NCBI GenBank assembly: GCA_039679885.1
Contig: JBDKUC010000189.1
Span: forward strand, 1-15,139
Origin: JAJFUI01 sp039679885
GTDB lineage: Bacteria > Planctomycetota > Planctomycetia > Pirellulales > Thermoguttaceae
Direction: 5' to 3'
Length of the DNA stretch: 15,139 nt
The notes below the pieces were generated by a model that searched no databases, was not told the DNA's origin, and was given only the letters and a program-made list of their open reading frames with translations. Within the stretch, counting starts at the first letter, position 1; every line of letters starts with the position of its first letter. Of this stretch, positions 13,890 to 15,139 are shown in pieces. The position numbers were made by a program, and so were the translations under genes.

Positions 13890-14849
13890 ATGTTTTCCGG
13901 CGTAAGCACCCTCTGTTTCGCGACCGCCTACGCCGTGGCGCTGGCGCTGGAAGCCTCGCGGCTCTGGTTCCGGAGCCGGCTTCGCGGCATCGCGATGATC
14001 GGTTTCGCGGCGGCAGGACTCGTCGCGCATACGGTGTTCCTCTACCATCGCGCGGCCAGCCAGGCCACCCAAGGCGCGCCGCTATCGAGCCAGCAAGACT
14101 GGTTTTTCGTCGCCGCTTGGGCGCTCGTGGTGCTCTATCTCTATCTGTCGCTGCTCCATCGCCGCTGGCCGTTCGGGCTGTTTCTGCTGCCGCTGGCGTT
14201 GGCGCTGGTGGCGGCCGGCCGGTTCATGGCGGACAGCGCGCCGTTGGGACGCGAGCCGGCGTCCCGAATCTGGGGCGCCATCCACGGACTGTCGATCGTC
14301 CTGGCCGCCGTCGCCGTGCTGTTCGGATTCGTCGCCGGCCTGATGTACCTCGGCCAGCAACGACACCTGAAACGCAAGATCGTCTCTACCCGCAGCCTCC
14401 GGCTGCCAAGCCTCGAATGGCTCCGAGGGGCGAACTATCGGGCGATGGTCGTCTCGGTGCTGATGCTGGGGGTGGGCATCTTGGCCGGCATGGTGCTCAA
14501 CCGCATCCACGCGCGGGACAAGTCCCTGCTGCTCAACTGGAGCGATCCGGTGGTGCTGAGCACCTGGCTGACGTTCGTCTGGCTGGCGTCGGCGGTCATC
14601 CTTTGTGCGTTCTATCGCAACGCCAAGCAGGGGCAAGCCGTGGCCTATCTGACGATCGTCAGCTTCGTTTTCCTGGCCGTCATGTTGGCCGCCGGCTTGT
14701 GGGCGCAGAGCCAGCACTGGGGGAACAAGGGGGAGAGGGGAGAGGGGAGAGGGAAGAGTAAACACGAGATAGCGGGTCTCTGCCTTCCCCTCTGCCCTCT
14801 CCCCTCTCCCCTCTCCCCTCCTCCGCCGGAGGCCGACCATGTTCGTTGA
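13890..14849 (+). CDS. CcsA/HemX-like cytochrome c assembly membrane protein
   Basis: A 319-residue integral membrane protein with about eight hydrophobic segments (roughly 5-22, 33-52, 71-89, 94-110, 132-153, 184-204, 223-241 and 250-271). LNWSDPVVLSTWLTFVWLAS (215-234) resembles the WDPK-x-x-TW-x-x-x-W stretch of CcsA proteins, which carry heme for cytochrome c maturation. His47 and His132 (IHGLSIV) are candidate heme ligands. HemX proteins of the same superfamily are often encoded beside hemA, as here: hemA starts at 14839, inside the end of this gene. The usual core ends near residue 279; residues 280-319 are read from an inverted 7-bp repeat, giving GERGEGRGK and a Pro-rich end. A weak GGAAAAG site lies before the ATG. 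CcsA versus HemX function cannot be decided from sequence. Confidence 0.85.
   Translation: MFSGVSTLCFATAYAVALALEASRLWFRSRLRGIAMIGFAAAGLVAHTVFLYHRAASQATQGAPLSSQQDWFFVAAWALVVLYLYLSLLHRRWPFGLFLLPLALALVAAGRFMADSAPLGREPASRIWGAIHGLSIVLAAVAVLFGFVAGLMYLGQQRHLKRKIVSTRSLRLPSLEWLRGANYRAMVVSVLMLGVGILAGMVLNRIHARDKSLLLNWSDPVVLSTWLTFVWLASAVILCAFYRNAKQGQAVAYLTIVSFVFLAVMLAAGLWAQSQHWGNKGERGEGRGKSKHEIAGLCLPLCPLPSPLSPPPPEADHVR
14729..14823. repeat. Inverted 7-bp-period repeat (GAGGGGA / TCCCCTC)
   Basis: The left arm (about 14729-14757) is a run of GGGGAGA units; the right arm (about 14784-14823) is a run of CCCTCTC units, both of period 7. They are complementary over nearly 30 bases around a ~26-base loop, so the transcript can fold into a long GC-rich hairpin. 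The left arm also has four G-tracts of three or more, a G-quadruplex pattern. The element lies inside the CcsA-like frame and stops just before the hemA ribosome-binding site. Confidence 0.88.
14828..14832 (+). promoter_or_regulatory. Shine-Dalgarno site of hemA
   Basis: GGAGG lies six bases before the ATG at 14839 and just after the inverted repeat. It fixes the hemA start within the last codons of the upstream gene. A stem extended from the repeat could affect its exposure (CCTCCGCCGGAGG is itself a small palindrome). Confidence 0.75.
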
Positions 14850-15139
14850 GGTCGTCGGCTGCAGTCATCACGGCACGTCGGTCGGCGTGCGCGAGCGGCT
14901 GGCGTTCTCGCCGTCCCAGACGCGCGAAGCGCTCGACCATTGGCGCCGCGCGTTCCGCGGAGTCGAGGCCGTGTTGCTCTCGACCTGCAACCGGGTGGAA
15001 ATCTACGCCGCCACGGAGCAGCAGAGCGAGCCGTCGCTCGAACAGATCGCCGGGTTTTTGTCGCGATTTCATGGCCTCGATCCCGCTGAACTGATCGGCC
15101 ATCTCTATCGGCACAGCGACGAAGCGGCCGTGCGGCACC
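14839..15139 (+). CDS. hemA: Glutamyl-tRNA reductase, N-terminal part (cut by window end)
   Basis: The first 100 codons of HemA, which reduces glutamyl-tRNA(Glu) to glutamate-1-semialdehyde with NADPH, the first committed step of C5 heme synthesis. The start MFVEVVGCSHHGTSVGVRERLAF matches the GxNHxTAPVxxRE-type opening in a slightly divergent form. LLSTCNRVEIY (46-56) carries the catalytic cysteine at position 50, the same number as in E. coli. The frame stays open to the window edge. The ATG overlaps the last 11 bases of the CcsA-like gene and has GGAGG at 14828-14832, which suggests translational coupling. Together with the membrane protein upstream it forms the hemA/hemX-type pairing known in several phyla. 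Confidence 0.96.
   Translation, partial: MFVEVVGCSHHGTSVGVRERLAFSPSQTREALDHWRRAFRGVEAVLLSTCNRVEIYAATEQQSEPSLEQIAGFLSRFHGLDPAELIGHLYRHSDEAAVRH

Noticed and set aside
12816..14072. Minus-strand open frame of 418 codons opposite the sigma-54 activator
   Set aside because: It is antisense to a gene with intact Walker A, GAFTGA, Walker B and HTH motifs, and has no motif of its own.

Overview
The window is high-GC DNA that looks chromosomal and most resembles a planctomycete, possibly of the Pirellula group. The grounds are a leucine-rich-repeat membrane protein with the ALPNCKI-type ending common in that phylum, a secreted HEAT-repeat protein, several GTG starts, many weak or absent Shine-Dalgarno sites, and intergenic DNA full of REP-like hairpins and 7-bp tandem repeats. 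No rRNA, tRNA, CRISPR array, transposase or prophage gene was seen. The taxonomic call is an inference from gene and repeat style, not from a marker gene.

Layout. Positions 1-66 hold the first 22 codons of a minus-strand gene. Positions 103-571 hold two copies of a ~215-bp repeat with hairpin-like ends. Next come cutA (590-976) and an LRR membrane protein (1021-2154). Two minus-strand genes follow: a Cache-HAMP-SpoIIE phosphatase (2210-4114), and upstream of it an NMT1/THI5-type periplasmic binding protein (4287-5330) with no ABC permease or ATPase in view. Divergent from these is a peroxide-stress operon: a PerR-like repressor (5504-5980), ferritin (5993-6487) and a 2-Cys peroxiredoxin (6530-7129), led by a promoter whose -10 region overlaps a 19-bp palindrome. 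A cluster of four unrelated hairpin repeats (7150-7392) separates this operon from an SO_0444-type metal-efflux permease fused to an HMA domain (7433-8725). Then come argininosuccinate lyase (9000-10382), a secreted HEAT protein with a degenerate receiver-like insert (10539-12752), a sigma-54 activator (12834-13886), a CcsA/HemX-like membrane protein (13890-14849) and the start of hemA (14839-15139, cut by the window end).

How the genes fit together. PerR, ferritin and peroxiredoxin form a coherent iron/H2O2 module: the repressor senses peroxide, ferritin removes Fe(II) and peroxiredoxin removes the peroxide. The sigma-54 activator, the CcsA-like protein and hemA are tightly packed (3-bp gap, then an 11-bp overlap), linking a bEBP-type regulator to heme synthesis and handling. 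The binding protein and the Cache-SpoIIE phosphatase may form a sensing pair.

The most unusual feature is a set of 7-bp-period tandem arrays of three different sequences. Two ACTGCCG/ACTACCC arrays end directly at the start codons of the SpoIIE and sigma-54 activator genes, where no Shine-Dalgarno sequence is visible. An AATGACG array and an inverted GAGGGGA/TCCCCTC pair are translated as C-terminal tails on CutA and the CcsA-like protein. Together with the REP-like elements, these suggest a genome heavily colonised by short non-coding repeats.
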